DNA of 64,000 nt from a bacterium (GTDB lineage: Bacteria > Patescibacteriota > Patescibacteriia > 2-12-FULL-60-25): positions 1,184,625 through 1,248,624 of the forward strand of contig JAJYXM010000016.1 in the NCBI GenBank assembly GCA_021796435.1. Direction: 5' to 3'. Below the pieces are notes generated by a model that was not told where the DNA came from, made no database searches, and was given only the letters and a program-made list of their open reading frames with translations. The position numbers and the translations under genes were made by a program. Each line of letters opens with the position of its first letter. The first letter of the stretch is position 1. This document shows, piece by piece, positions 33,430 to 40,204 of this stretch.

Positions 33430-33656
33430 AAAACACGATGACGTAATTGCCATCGTGTTTTGCTGGTGCTGACTGGCCTGCCGGTAGGCAGGGGGCCAGG
33501 ATTTCCGTCGCTGCGCTCCCACGAAAGGGTTTCCACCCTCTCGTGAGCTCTCCCCTGCATCCGTGAAAACCTCACGGTTTTCAAACTTTCCCTTGTTCAA
33601 TCCTGGCCAGCTCACAGCAATAGAAAAACACGATGACGTAATTGCCATCGTGTTTT
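33430..33656. repeat. tRNA-Phe-associated tandem unit with hairpin cassette
   Basis: The terminator AAAACACGATG/CATCGTGTTTT occurs twice (33430-33461 and 33625-33656, period 195). Between them, on the plus strand, lie a tRNA-Phe 3'-end copy split by a CCTGCC/GGCAGG palindrome (33464-33503), hairpins GAGGG...CCCTTTC and GAAAACC/GGTTTTC, and the inverse T-arm copy GTTCAATCCTGGCC (33595-33608). The layout and period match the tRNA-Pro locus. No gene is present between 33353 and 33659. Confidence 0.8.
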
Positions 33657-33659
33657 TTC

Positions 33660-33734
33660 TGGTGCCGAGGGCCAGGATTGAACTGGCGACGCAAGGATTT
33701 TCAGTCCTTCGCTCTACCACTGAGCTACCTCGGC
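33660..33734 (-). tRNA. tRNA-Phe(GAA)
   Basis: 75 nt with encoded CCA. Acceptor stem GCCGAGG, anticodon loop CTGAAAA (anticodon GAA), T-arm CCAG-TTCAATC-CTGG. Terminator immediately downstream at 33625-33656. Confidence 0.95.
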
Positions 33735-33969
33735 TTAGATTCTATCTTTTAAATACCTTCTGCCAAAACCCGTCTTAAAGTACTTTTCTCTAGCAATCGC
33801 CTTTTCTCGATCAAGACAAGCTTCGTAGTATATTACTTTCCATGGCTTGTCGGGTCGAGTGGCATCTACTTTACCGCTATTATGTTCATGCAACCTTCTT
33901 TTAAGGTCCTGAGAATCCTACATATCTTTTGTTTGTCTTAAGACTTTCAAGTACGTAGGTGTAGTGCAT
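33735..33969 (-). pseudogene. GIY-YIG endonuclease (YhbQ-like), frameshifted
   Basis: The frame opens with MHYTYVLESLKTNKRYVGFS, the GIY-YIG motif, then hits a stop. One base of shift restores LKRRLHEHNSGKVDAT, PWKVIYYEACLDREKAI and REKYFKTGFGRRYLK, the rest of the domain. The likely lesion is one extra G before the LKRR codon. The stop codon abuts the 5' end of tRNA-Phe, and the gene lies between the intact tRNA and a broken 5' copy of it, so it may have been cargo of the event that duplicated the tRNA. Confidence 0.8.
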
Positions 33970-33971
33970 AT

Positions 33972-34049
33972 TCAGTCCTTCGCTCCCCGCCCGCAACGCC
34001 TCGCAAGCTCGGCTTGCGTGGCGGGTGGGTACCACTGAGCTACCTCGGC
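33972..34049 (-). repeat. Broken 5' half copy of tRNA-Phe with a 44-bp palindromic insert
   Basis: Two pieces that together match the first 34 nt of tRNA-Phe (34030-34049 and 33972-33985) are separated by a GC-rich hairpin (33986-34029; stems CCCGCCCGC and CGCAAGC/GCTTGCG). The insertion is in the D-arm after GTGGTA and is clean. Confidence 0.82.
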
Positions 34050-34057
34050 GGGAATTT

Positions 34058-34543
34058 TTATTTTTCGCACTTGTCCTTCTTGAGCAATCGGTTGATGAAA
34101 CCTTTGCGTTCCGCTTCATCACCCATCAGCTTGGCATCCAGAGGTCCGAAGATGGCCAAGAGTATCAGCGCGATGAGCGATACGGCGAGCGCGATCTCGT
34201 AGAACCCGAAACCGCAAGCGATGCCGATACCGGCGACGACCCACATGGTCGCTGCCGTCGTCAGACCGCGGACAGTCCCGGCGGATTGGATGATGGCTCC
34301 GGCTCCCAAGAAACCGATGCCTTGAACCACAAGCGATGCGATGCGCGTAGGATCGGAGATCGTGGGCGCGAGCGAAGCGGCGAAGATGCCGCTGATCGTC
34401 ATGGATGCGGAACCGAGCCCGATAAGGGCATTCGTCCTCACGCCGGCCGGCTTTCCCCTGACTTCGCGTTCGATGCCAATCAGGCCGGTCAACACAGTCG
34501 CCAGGACCAAACGTACCAAGATGTCTTGTATAGGGAGCTCCAT
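34058..34543 (-). CDS. MgtC/SapB family membrane protein
   Basis: 161 residues with about four or five transmembrane helices. The family signature is plain: LVLATVLTGLIGIEREVRGKPAG (written in two parts: helix one, then the conserved EREVRGKPAGVRTN), VQGIGFLGAGAII and VRGLTTAATMW. MgtC proteins act at the inner membrane in magnesium stress and control of ATP synthase or phosphate in pathogens; in free-living bacteria the role is less clear. The gene stands alone between tRNA-Phe and tRNA-Ile loci. Confidence 0.92.
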   Translation of the reverse strand: MELPIQDILVRLVLATVLTGLIGIEREVRGKPAGVRTNALIGLGSASMTISGIFAASLAPTISDPTRIASLVVQGIGFLGAGAIIQSAGTVRGLTTAATMWVVAGIGIACGFGFYEIALAVSLIALILLAIFGPLDAKLMGDEAERKGFINRLLKKDKCEK

Positions 34544-34607
34544 AAGGACGGCGGAATAATAACTTTTCTGTCGATTTTCCGCAAGTCTCTGGAGTGGATT
34601 AAAAGCC

Positions 34608-34636
34608 TTGCCAAGTCCGGAAGTATCAGGTAATCT
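34608..34636 (+). promoter_or_regulatory. Promoter of the tRNA-Ile(GAT) locus
   Basis: TTGCCA, 17-nt spacer, TAATCT. Transcription would start near 34643 and run through the 5' half copy, the intact tRNA and the 3' half copy to the terminator at 34937-34962. Confidence 0.6.
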
Positions 34637-34650
34637 AGGCGCACAAATTA

Positions 34651-34686
34651 GGGCGTGTAGCTCAGGTGGTTAGAGCGTCACACTGA
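34651..34686 (+). other. tRNA-Ile(GAT) 5' half copy (nt 1-36)
   Basis: Identical to the first 36 nt of the intact tRNA-Ile downstream, stopping between the second and third anticodon bases. What follows (starting CCTGCCCGCC) is a GC-rich arm whose inverse complement precedes the 3' half. Confidence 0.95.
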
Positions 34687-34736
34687 CCTGCCCGCCAATG
34701 CCTGCGCATTCAAAAATCTATTCGGCCATTATTAGT

Positions 34737-34813
34737 GGGCGTGTAGCTCAGGTGGTTAGAGCGTCACACTGATAATGTGAAGGTCCCTGGTTCGAGTCCA
34801 GGCACGCCCACCA
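34737..34813 (+). tRNA. tRNA-Ile(GAT)
   Basis: 77 nt with encoded CCA. Acceptor stem GGGCGTG, anticodon stem TCACA/TGTGA, loop CTGATAA (anticodon GAT), T-arm CCTGG-TTCGAGT-CCAGG. It is nested inside a 167-bp segment (34687-34853) that separates the two halves of another tRNA-Ile copy. Confidence 0.96.
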
Positions 34814-34853
34814 TATAGTGGCCGAGTGCGCAGACATAGGCATGGCAGGCGGG

Positions 34854-34894
34854 TAATGTGAAGGTCCCTGGTTCGAGTCCAGGCACGCCCACCA
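34854..34894 (+). other. tRNA-Ile(GAT) 3' half copy (nt 37-77)
   Basis: Identical to the last 41 nt of the intact tRNA-Ile, including CCA. With the 36-nt 5' half it sums exactly to one 77-nt tRNA, without loss or overlap. After CCA comes the hairpin ATCCCACTC...GGGAT also found after the tRNA-Pro 3' copy. Confidence 0.95.
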
Positions 34895-34936
34895 TCCCAC
34901 TCCGCTCCCTGACGGGAGCTTCGAGGGATAAATGGG

Positions 34937-34962
34937 AAATCGTCCCGACAACGGGGCGATTT
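34937..34962 (+). terminator. Terminator of the tRNA-Ile locus
   Basis: AAATCGTCCCG/CGGGGCGATTT (one G-U pair) with a 4-nt loop, then TCTT. A further perfect 13-bp hairpin at 35006-35035 belongs to the convergent gene. Confidence 0.75.
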
Positions 34963-35005
34963 TCTTATCCGAAAGATCTTCTGCCTGGACGAGAACCTAT
35001 AAGGA

Positions 35006-35035
35006 AACGCCGTCGAACGAGAGTTCGACGGCGTT
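35006..35035 (-). terminator. Terminator of the 586-residue GH15-like gene
   Basis: A perfect 13-bp stem AACGCCGTCGAAC with a GAGA tetraloop, 30 bp past the stop on the minus strand. Confidence 0.8.
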
Positions 35036-35065
35036 GATGATCGGAAATCCGTTGGTGTCGTCCTG

Positions 35066-36826
35066 TCACAATACGCCTTGCAGCCATATGAACGCATCCC
35101 AGAGAGATGCTTGGGCCCAGGCAAGCGGCGTGTTGACCCCAGCAAAGGCGCGATCGACGTAGTAAGCAGGCTCGCCGACGGCGCCACCGTTTACACGCAC
35201 CCATTCCCATGCTTCGGGGACAGACAAGAAAGGACATGGTTGACCGTTGGATTTGACTCCGCCTGCGTCAGTAATGCGAGCAAGGGCGCGGTAGAGATGC
35301 ACCACGGCCTGGCGGAGAGCGTTCTCTTCCATTCGTGCCAGGGACAGCTTCGTGTCATTGTCCTGGACCGACTTCAGCGCCACCCTGATGCGTTCGACCT
35401 GCCGGCTCCATGCACGCGAAAGGTCAGAGACCATGAACCATTCGGCTTCACGATCAGGGATGGCGAGGGCGCACCGAGCCCGGAAAACTTCGGGGTCGCT
35501 GGCATCCTTGGATCCGAATTCCTGCAGCATGCGCATCCGTGGCGGGTTGAGACAACCCGTCTCGTCCAGAGCCAGCCAGTAGTTGCAGGCAAGGTACGAG
35601 TCAGGCAAGCACTCATCGTCCAGCTGACTCATGCGGAAAGGAGCATAGCGGATCATGCCGTGACGGCGCACCAGATGCTTCTCGAGGCTTTCCAGGAGCT
35701 CTTCAAAGCGATGGATATCCTCGACGGCATCATCGGAGAGCTTGAGGTCGGACGATTGGGCGACGAAGACGAGCGCAGCATCATGCTCGCGGCGGCCAGG
35801 GGCTTCGGCCAGATAGTGGGTGCGGACCCGGGAAAGTCCCTGACCGATCAGATCATCCAAGCCGTCGAGCCTGCCCAGACAGGTCGGATAACCGGGATAA
35901 AGTCGAGCCGCCGTCTCCAACACTTTGCCCCAGACGTCAGGCCGCTCCGACTGCAGCAGCTTGAGCTTGGCGAATGCGGCACGACCGGCTTCCGCGTCCC
36001 AGGTCAGACCACCCGGGAAAGGCATCTCTTCCCAGCACCCGGCTGACGGCGCAGTGGCGTATCCGATGGCCTCGAGGTATCTCGCGAGATTGGCGACGAC
36101 GCGCAACCGCGCCGCAGAAGGCGGGACGGCCTCGAGCAGCAGCTCTTCGACGAAGGCGCCAAGCGCCAACGCATGCGACTCGAGGCGTGCGTTGTTGAAC
36201 CATTCGGAATCCCGTACGAGCTGTCCGTCGCGGATCCGGAAGATGTGCGCCACGCCGTTCTTGCGATCCGCCTGGTAATAGCCAGGCTGCGTGATGCAGA
36301 GCGAGAACGCCTCGCGCTCGACAGGACCGTCGTAGAAAGTCTCGAGGGTCTTGAGCACCCTTTTCCGCTGCGCGGGATCGAGTAGGGCGAGCGTGCGCAC
36401 ACTGTCGGTGACCCAGCGATTGATGTGCATGGCGGGGTTCTCATCGGCAGCACAGGTCGTGACGAGCCCTGTCGCTGCATCGATATTCACCTCGAAAACT
36501 CCATGCTCTTGGCAGAGCTCCTGCAGACGGTGGATGAGCAGACACGAAGGTCCCTCGGTCAGCCACGGTGCGAGCGTCGCACTGTGGACCGAAAGGGTCG
36601 TAGATCCGACAACGACCTCGCGTGGTGGAGTCGCTTCCCATGCGTGGACCACACGCAGCGAGTTCCAGACACGCGACGAGAGCAGATCATCGACACCCAG
36701 ACCGGTGTCGTGCTCTTTTCCGGCGAAACGCCATGGCGTCTTGCGCCTGGTCGGTTCGACCAGATCGCGGCCGAGCAGTTCGAGCTCTGAAATGACAGGG
36801 AGGATGGGTCTGTTCGGCTGATTCAT
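35066..36826 (-). CDS. Hypothetical protein with GH15/phosphorylase-kinase-like features
   Basis: 586 residues. Blocks such as HINRWVTDSVRTLALLDPA, SGCWEEMPFPGGLTWDAEAG and NARLESHALALGAFVEEL, with regularly spaced helices, recall the alpha/alpha-barrel of glycoside hydrolase family 15 and phosphorylase-kinase relatives, where CWEE carries a catalytic Glu. Signal peptide and binding modules are absent, and the second catalytic Glu cannot be placed, so activity is uncertain. A single gene with its own strong terminator and a GGGG-type site before the ATG. Low-lysine composition differs from the core genes. Confidence 0.6.
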   Translation of the reverse strand: MNQPNRPILPVISELELLGRDLVEPTRRKTPWRFAGKEHDTGLGVDDLLSSRVWNSLRVVHAWEATPPREVVVGSTTLSVHSATLAPWLTEGPSCLLIHRLQELCQEHGVFEVNIDAATGLVTTCAADENPAMHINRWVTDSVRTLALLDPAQRKRVLKTLETFYDGPVEREAFSLCITQPGYYQADRKNGVAHIFRIRDGQLVRDSEWFNNARLESHALALGAFVEELLLEAVPPSAARLRVVANLARYLEAIGYATAPSAGCWEEMPFPGGLTWDAEAGRAAFAKLKLLQSERPDVWGKVLETAARLYPGYPTCLGRLDGLDDLIGQGLSRVRTHYLAEAPGRREHDAALVFVAQSSDLKLSDDAVEDIHRFEELLESLEKHLVRRHGMIRYAPFRMSQLDDECLPDSYLACNYWLALDETGCLNPPRMRMLQEFGSKDASDPEVFRARCALAIPDREAEWFMVSDLSRAWSRQVERIRVALKSVQDNDTKLSLARMEENALRQAVVHLYRALARITDAGGVKSNGQPCPFLSVPEAWEWVRVNGGAVGEPAYYVDRAFAGVNTPLAWAQASLWDAFIWLQGVL

Positions 36827-36909
36827 GATTAAACCCCGCTTTTCTTACGGCAACCTCGTATTCGGAAAAGGACCGTGCCAATCCTACACCTCAAAAGTCT
36901 TTTGTCCAG

Positions 36910-36937
36910 AAAACTCCCCGCTTACGCGAGGAGTTTT
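36910..36937 (-). terminator. Terminator of the lipoprotein gene
   Basis: AAAACTCC/GGAGTTTT with an inner GC stem, 22 bp past the stop on the minus strand, followed by T residues. Confidence 0.7.
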
Positions 36938-36958
36938 ATGTTTGGTCAAAACGAGAAC

Positions 36959-37543
36959 CTATTCTCCACCGTCGGCGGTGGTGGACGTATCTTCGTCGGT
37001 CTGGCTGTAGCCGAGCGTGATCATGGTGCCAGGCTTCTCGTCGCTCGAATTGGGCCAGATGCTCAAAGCGACCTTCTTGTTGTCCTTGGTGTATTCGCGG
37101 TACTCGAGGTTGTTGATGGCCGAACTGCTCTCTTCGGTCCAACCTTCAGCCTTGTATTTGGCTTCGTACCATTGCGTCACCTTTTCCGAATCATCCGCCG
37201 TCGTCAAAGTGATGTTGGCGGTGTTATCTTTACGTGAGGTGATGACGGAAGCAGGTTTGGCGCCGTCATAAAGGTAAACGTCGCTGGGGAAATCGCTCGG
37301 GATCTTGATGTTCTCGCCGAAGCCGAAGGTGTCTCCGGTCTTGTTGTCCTTGAACTGCATGCTGCCGTCGTCGGAGTTCACGTCGACTTTACCGCCGGTG
37401 GCTTTGCTCAAGACGCTCTCGGTCACGGATTCAGCCGCCTTCTTGGTCAGCTCATCCTGGGCTTTCTGGAATGGGTTGCAGCCGAAACCCATCAATGACA
37501 AGGGAACGGCGATGGCGACAACGGACAAGATCTTTTTTTGCAT
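36959..37543 (-). CDS. Predicted lipoprotein of unknown function
   Basis: 194 residues. A basic MQKK start, hydrophobic stretch and lipobox LMGFGC place the lipidated residue at Cys22. The mature part has a helical region (AQDELTKKAAESVTESVLSKA) and a C-terminal domain with NITLTTADDSEKVTQWYEAKYKAE cut here as TTADDSEKVTQWYEAKY, reminiscent of small periplasmic domains that bind surfaces. The tail is Asp/Thr-rich. It would be anchored to the outer face of the cytoplasmic membrane. No operon partner. Confidence 0.75.
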   Translation of the reverse strand: MQKKILSVVAIAVPLSLMGFGCNPFQKAQDELTKKAAESVTESVLSKATGGKVDVNSDDGSMQFKDNKTGDTFGFGENIKIPSDFPSDVYLYDGAKPASVITSRKDNTANITLTTADDSEKVTQWYEAKYKAEGWTEESSSAINNLEYREYTKDNKKVALSIWPNSSDEKPGTMITLGYSQTDEDTSTTADGGE

Positions 37544-37569
37544 ATTTGGTTTAGCGAATACTTAAGTAT

Positions 37570-38292
37570 TCAGAATATTTCTTTATGTGCCTGTATTTTA
37601 ACGTTTACCCCGCATTTTTCAAGTATTTCGGTCAAGCCTGTGACGAAGTCCGTGGGACCACACAGGTAATATTCGGCAGTCGCTGGCTCCGGGACGTGCT
37701 TGCGCAAAACCGCCTCGTCGATACGTCCTCGTTCGCCTTGCCACGGCTCCTCGGTCTCGCCGGTCAGCGTAGTGATGCACGAGAAGTTGGGATGCTCGTC
37801 AGCCAGGGCCTTCAATTCAACCAAAAAGCTGAAGGAAGATACGTCGCGATTGGAATACAGGAGTATAAGATCGGAATCAGGGTGCGTCATCAATTTTTCA
37901 CGCAGCATAGAATAGATCGGCGTGATGCCGATGCCTGCAGCCAGCATGACGTGACGTTCGGCGCTTTCGTTCAAAGTGAAACGACCGTACGGCCCTTGGA
38001 CCAAGACGGTATCACCGACCTTCAATTGCTCGGCGCGATGGGTGAAGTCGCCGCGCAGACGGATGGCCAGATCGATCGAGTCCCTTGATTCGGACGGGGC
38101 TCCGGCGATGGAATATGCGGCCTTGGCCCAAATCGTCCCGTCAGGGTTCTGCAGATGCAACATGATGAACTGACCGGCCTGATAGACAAAAAGCGGTTCG
38201 CCATCAGCGGGCACCAATTTTAGGCCGAAGACTCCTTCGGCGATTTTCCTGTTTTCGGTTACGCGGAATTTCCGCGGTTCGAGCATTGGCAT
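37570..38292 (-). CDS. Ferredoxin-NADP reductase-like flavoprotein
   Basis: 240 residues from the ATG that overlaps the ferredoxin stop by one base (TGATG). FAD-binding region with YQAGQFIMLHL and KAAYSIAGAP; pyridine nucleotide region with AAGIGITPIYSML and the late YLCGPTDFV. The single-chain FNR fold moves electrons between NAD(P)H and a small iron-sulfur protein. The translationally coupled ferredoxin is the obvious partner. No transmembrane segments. Direction and physiological donor cannot be told from sequence. Confidence 0.9.
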   Translation of the reverse strand: MPMLEPRKFRVTENRKIAEGVFGLKLVPADGEPLFVYQAGQFIMLHLQNPDGTIWAKAAYSIAGAPSESRDSIDLAIRLRGDFTHRAEQLKVGDTVLVQGPYGRFTLNESAERHVMLAAGIGITPIYSMLREKLMTHPDSDLILLYSNRDVSSFSFLVELKALADEHPNFSCITTLTGETEEPWQGERGRIDEAVLRKHVPEPATAEYYLCGPTDFVTGLTEILEKCGVNVKIQAHKEIF

Positions 38293-38567
38293 CAGAGGGA
38301 GATTTCGGAGAGATCGTCTTCGTAAAGATGGATGGCACCGACGGGACAAGCGCGTGCCGCCTCGATGATGATGTCGCGCGGGTCCATCGTGACGGTATTC
38401 GGGGCTTCGACTACGCCGCTCTGGTTCTTTTCTTCGGGACCCAGGTCTTCATTCAGGATATAGCATTTGCCGTCTGGATTGAGCTTGAACGATTGGGCTG
38501 CGATCATGACGCAAGAGCCGTCACCGATGCACACGTTCTGGTCTACTTTGATAAGCATAATGGCCAT
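38292..38567 (-). CDS. Single-cluster ferredoxin with Asp in the cluster motif
   Basis: 91 residues. The cluster motif is CIGDGSC (Cys13, Asp16, Cys19) with the final ligand Cys74 in ARACPVGAI. This C-x2-D-x2-C form, with Asp replacing the usual second Cys, is known from Pyrococcus furiosus ferredoxin, which holds a [4Fe-4S] cluster with Asp ligation and can convert to [3Fe-4S]. It is the upstream gene of a two-gene unit with the FNR-like reductase. Start at the first ATG; a second ATG three codons later is possible. Confidence 0.9.
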   Translation of the reverse strand: MAIMLIKVDQNVCIGDGSCVMIAAQSFKLNPDGKCYILNEDLGPEEKNQSGVVEAPNTVTMDPRDIIIEAARACPVGAIHLYEDDLSEISL

Positions 38568-38602
38568 AGATTAACGGAGAACCAAAAGTTGCGCAAATGG
38601 AA

Positions 38603-38625
38603 GGACCCCGCTTGCGGCGGAGTCC
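38603..38625 (-). terminator. Hairpin after the 214-residue orphan gene
   Basis: GGACCCCGC pairs imperfectly with GGCGGAGTCC; T-rich sequence follows on the minus strand. Confidence 0.5.
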
Positions 38626-38656
38626 GTAGAATCGCAGTCTTCGTGGAGAACAGGCT

Positions 38657-39301
38657 TCAGCGCCTGCCGCTGAGATAGGTGGCGAGCCACCAGGTAACGG
38701 GTTCGACGGGCAAAAGCTCGTCGAGGAACGCAGGGCGCTCATCCGAGGGATGGTACCTCAAGTCGTGGGTGATGAGCCTGCCCAGGACGGCATCATGCAG
38801 CGCGTCCATGGTCTGCATGTGGTCTAGGATGTCTTCCCGGAGCTTGTTCAACGCGGACCTGAGGCTCGGGTCTTTGAGCAAGTCCGGAAGGGGTATGCCG
38901 CGGCGTACGGCTTGCCACAGACTCTCGAGGTCATCCCGGGCCAAGACGATGGCCAGGCCGGCAAAGCCCTCCTCTTCCCAAGCGTTGCGCTCGCGGTAGC
39001 GGATGGCGCGGAAGGCGCTGGAGAAGGCGAACGAGGTCTTGCGCGACTCTTCGGTCAACACCGCCATGATGTCCACCTCATGCAGTGCGTCGTGGCATGC
39101 CCGCAGCGCGCGACGACGACAAGGCGTGCCGATGGGGCAGAAGCGCAGCAGGCGCCCCATGCAGACCATGAATTTTCCGGGATTCTCCCGGCCTACCTTC
39201 AATGCCTCTTGCAGTACTCCCCTCATGGCCCTCGGGAGCGATTGCGTGTCGCTGAACGATTGCGACCAGGCAGCGAGGTACCGAGGGTTACGTTCCACCA
39301 T
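38657..39301 (-). CDS. Hypothetical protein, 214 residues
   Basis: No family recognised. Largely helical by appearance, Arg- and Leu-rich, with one Cys cluster (FMVCMGRLLRFCPIGTPC) that could be a metal site but has no matching second pair. GGAGGAAC directly before the ATG is a strong ribosome site. A single gene with its own terminator; no membrane segments. One of the isolated orphan genes of the window. Confidence 0.6.
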   Translation of the reverse strand: MVERNPRYLAAWSQSFSDTQSLPRAMRGVLQEALKVGRENPGKFMVCMGRLLRFCPIGTPCRRRALRACHDALHEVDIMAVLTEESRKTSFAFSSAFRAIRYRERNAWEEEGFAGLAIVLARDDLESLWQAVRRGIPLPDLLKDPSLRSALNKLREDILDHMQTMDALHDAVLGRLITHDLRYHPSDERPAFLDELLPVEPVTWWLATYLSGRR

Positions 39302-39394
39302 TGTTCCTCCAATGACTCCTGAATGTGCCCTGATTTCCTACAATATTTTGACGATTCGGTCAAGCTTGAAGGCCTGACTGACGAAAAACTGATT

Positions 39395-39790
39395 TCAAAA
39401 ATATGCAGCCAAAACTTCGTCTTTCTGGAGTAATTCGACGTTCTTCTTTACCTGGGTCCAGAATTTCGGATGATGGATGACGCGCACGAAATGGAACCAT
39501 TTCCGATATAACCGCGGCGGAGCTTGGTGGTGTGCGAGCTCGTGGCAGACGACGCGCAGGATGGCGTCGAGCTTGCGCGGTTTCATGGTGCGAGGAGTGT
39601 AGAGATCCACGGTTATGAGTTTCTCGCCGAGTTTGGTGTAACCGAGGGCGTAAGAGCGCAGCTTCCCTCTCCCCCGCACACGACGGCGCAACGGACGCAA
39701 TTCGAACCCGGGCATATCCAAAACCAAGCATGCTCGCTTGAACAGGTGTTCGACGAGCGCCTCATGCCGTGGATCGATGATGTCGGACAT
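39395..39790 (-). CDS. YgjP/SprT-like zinc metallopeptidase
   Basis: 131 residues. Zinc motif HELAH (His83, Glu84, His87) in VVCHELAHHQAPP, with the third His in IHHPKFWTQVKK at about 106-107. The spacing and the HxPKFW end match the YgjP (DUF45) and SprT group of small peptidases. It lacks the long N-terminal part of full YgjP proteins. Physiological substrate unknown. It runs in the same direction as the orphan gene before it, with 93 bp between. Confidence 0.78.
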   Translation of the reverse strand: MSDIIDPRHEALVEHLFKRACLVLDMPGFELRPLRRRVRGRGKLRSYALGYTKLGEKLITVDLYTPRTMKPRKLDAILRVVCHELAHHQAPPRLYRKWFHFVRVIHHPKFWTQVKKNVELLQKDEVLAAYF

Positions 39791-40052
39791 GAAGGGAAGG
39801 ATATGACATGCGCATTAAAACCGAAAGAGACGTGTGTGAGCCTGTCTATATTCTGTTGAATGATCTTCCAACGAAAAAATATAGCCTTCATCCGTTACTT
39901 TCATGACTGAAAGTAACCAAAGGTCCCGGGGGTCCATGATGCGCTCTCAAAGAAACAACTTCAGCCCTTTTACTTACACGCTTAGCATGTCCCCCCGGAC
40001 CCCCACGTCACTTACGAATCGTGACTCTCAGGCAACAACCGGAAGACTTCAC
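39791..40052. other. Intergenic region with palindromes, no gene seen
   Basis: Contains the palindrome GTTACTTTCA-TGA-CTGAAAGTAAC (39894-39917) and an inverted pair of GGGGGTCC/GGACCCCC arms (about 39930 and 40000). No credible ORF, tRNA or promoter found. Confidence 0.6.
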
Positions 40053-40053
40053 A

Positions 40054-40204
40054 CAAAACCCGCCGGGCGGCGGGCTTGTGCGATTTTTGTAGGGGCAGGC
40101 CTTGTGCCTGCCCGGGCACCCGCAAGGGGCGCCCCTACGATTTTCTAGATCATCAATGAGACCAAGAGCAACGCGACGATGTTCAGGATCTTGATCATGG
40201 GGTT
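40054..40204. repeat. 151-bp duplication of the hppA tail, truncated copy
   Basis: Nearly identical to 42244-42394: terminator hairpin CCCGCCG/CGGCGGG, a GTAGGGGC palindrome (40089-40138), then the last ~20 codons of hppA. Here the hppA part has no gene body; it joins the 3' end of the PRTase-like gene, whose last codons also resemble out-of-frame hppA sequence. Confidence 0.92.

Noticed and set aside
34687-34853. Group I intron in tRNA-Ile
   Set aside because: The insert is only 167 bp, contains a complete tRNA and shows none of the conserved group I core.
34651-34894. Functional trans-spliced split tRNA-Ile
   Set aside because: The pairing arms and cut site resemble archaeal split tRNAs, but an intact tRNA-Ile lies between the halves, and bacteria are not known to have the needed splicing endonuclease; kept only as a speculation in the finding.
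26598-34900. Prophage or integrative element with tRNA attachment sites
   Set aside because: tRNA fragments are present, but there is no integrase, no phage structural or replication gene, and the duplicated units are only about 100-250 bp.
40145-40204. A second hppA gene
   Set aside because: Only the last ~20 codons are present, without a gene body.
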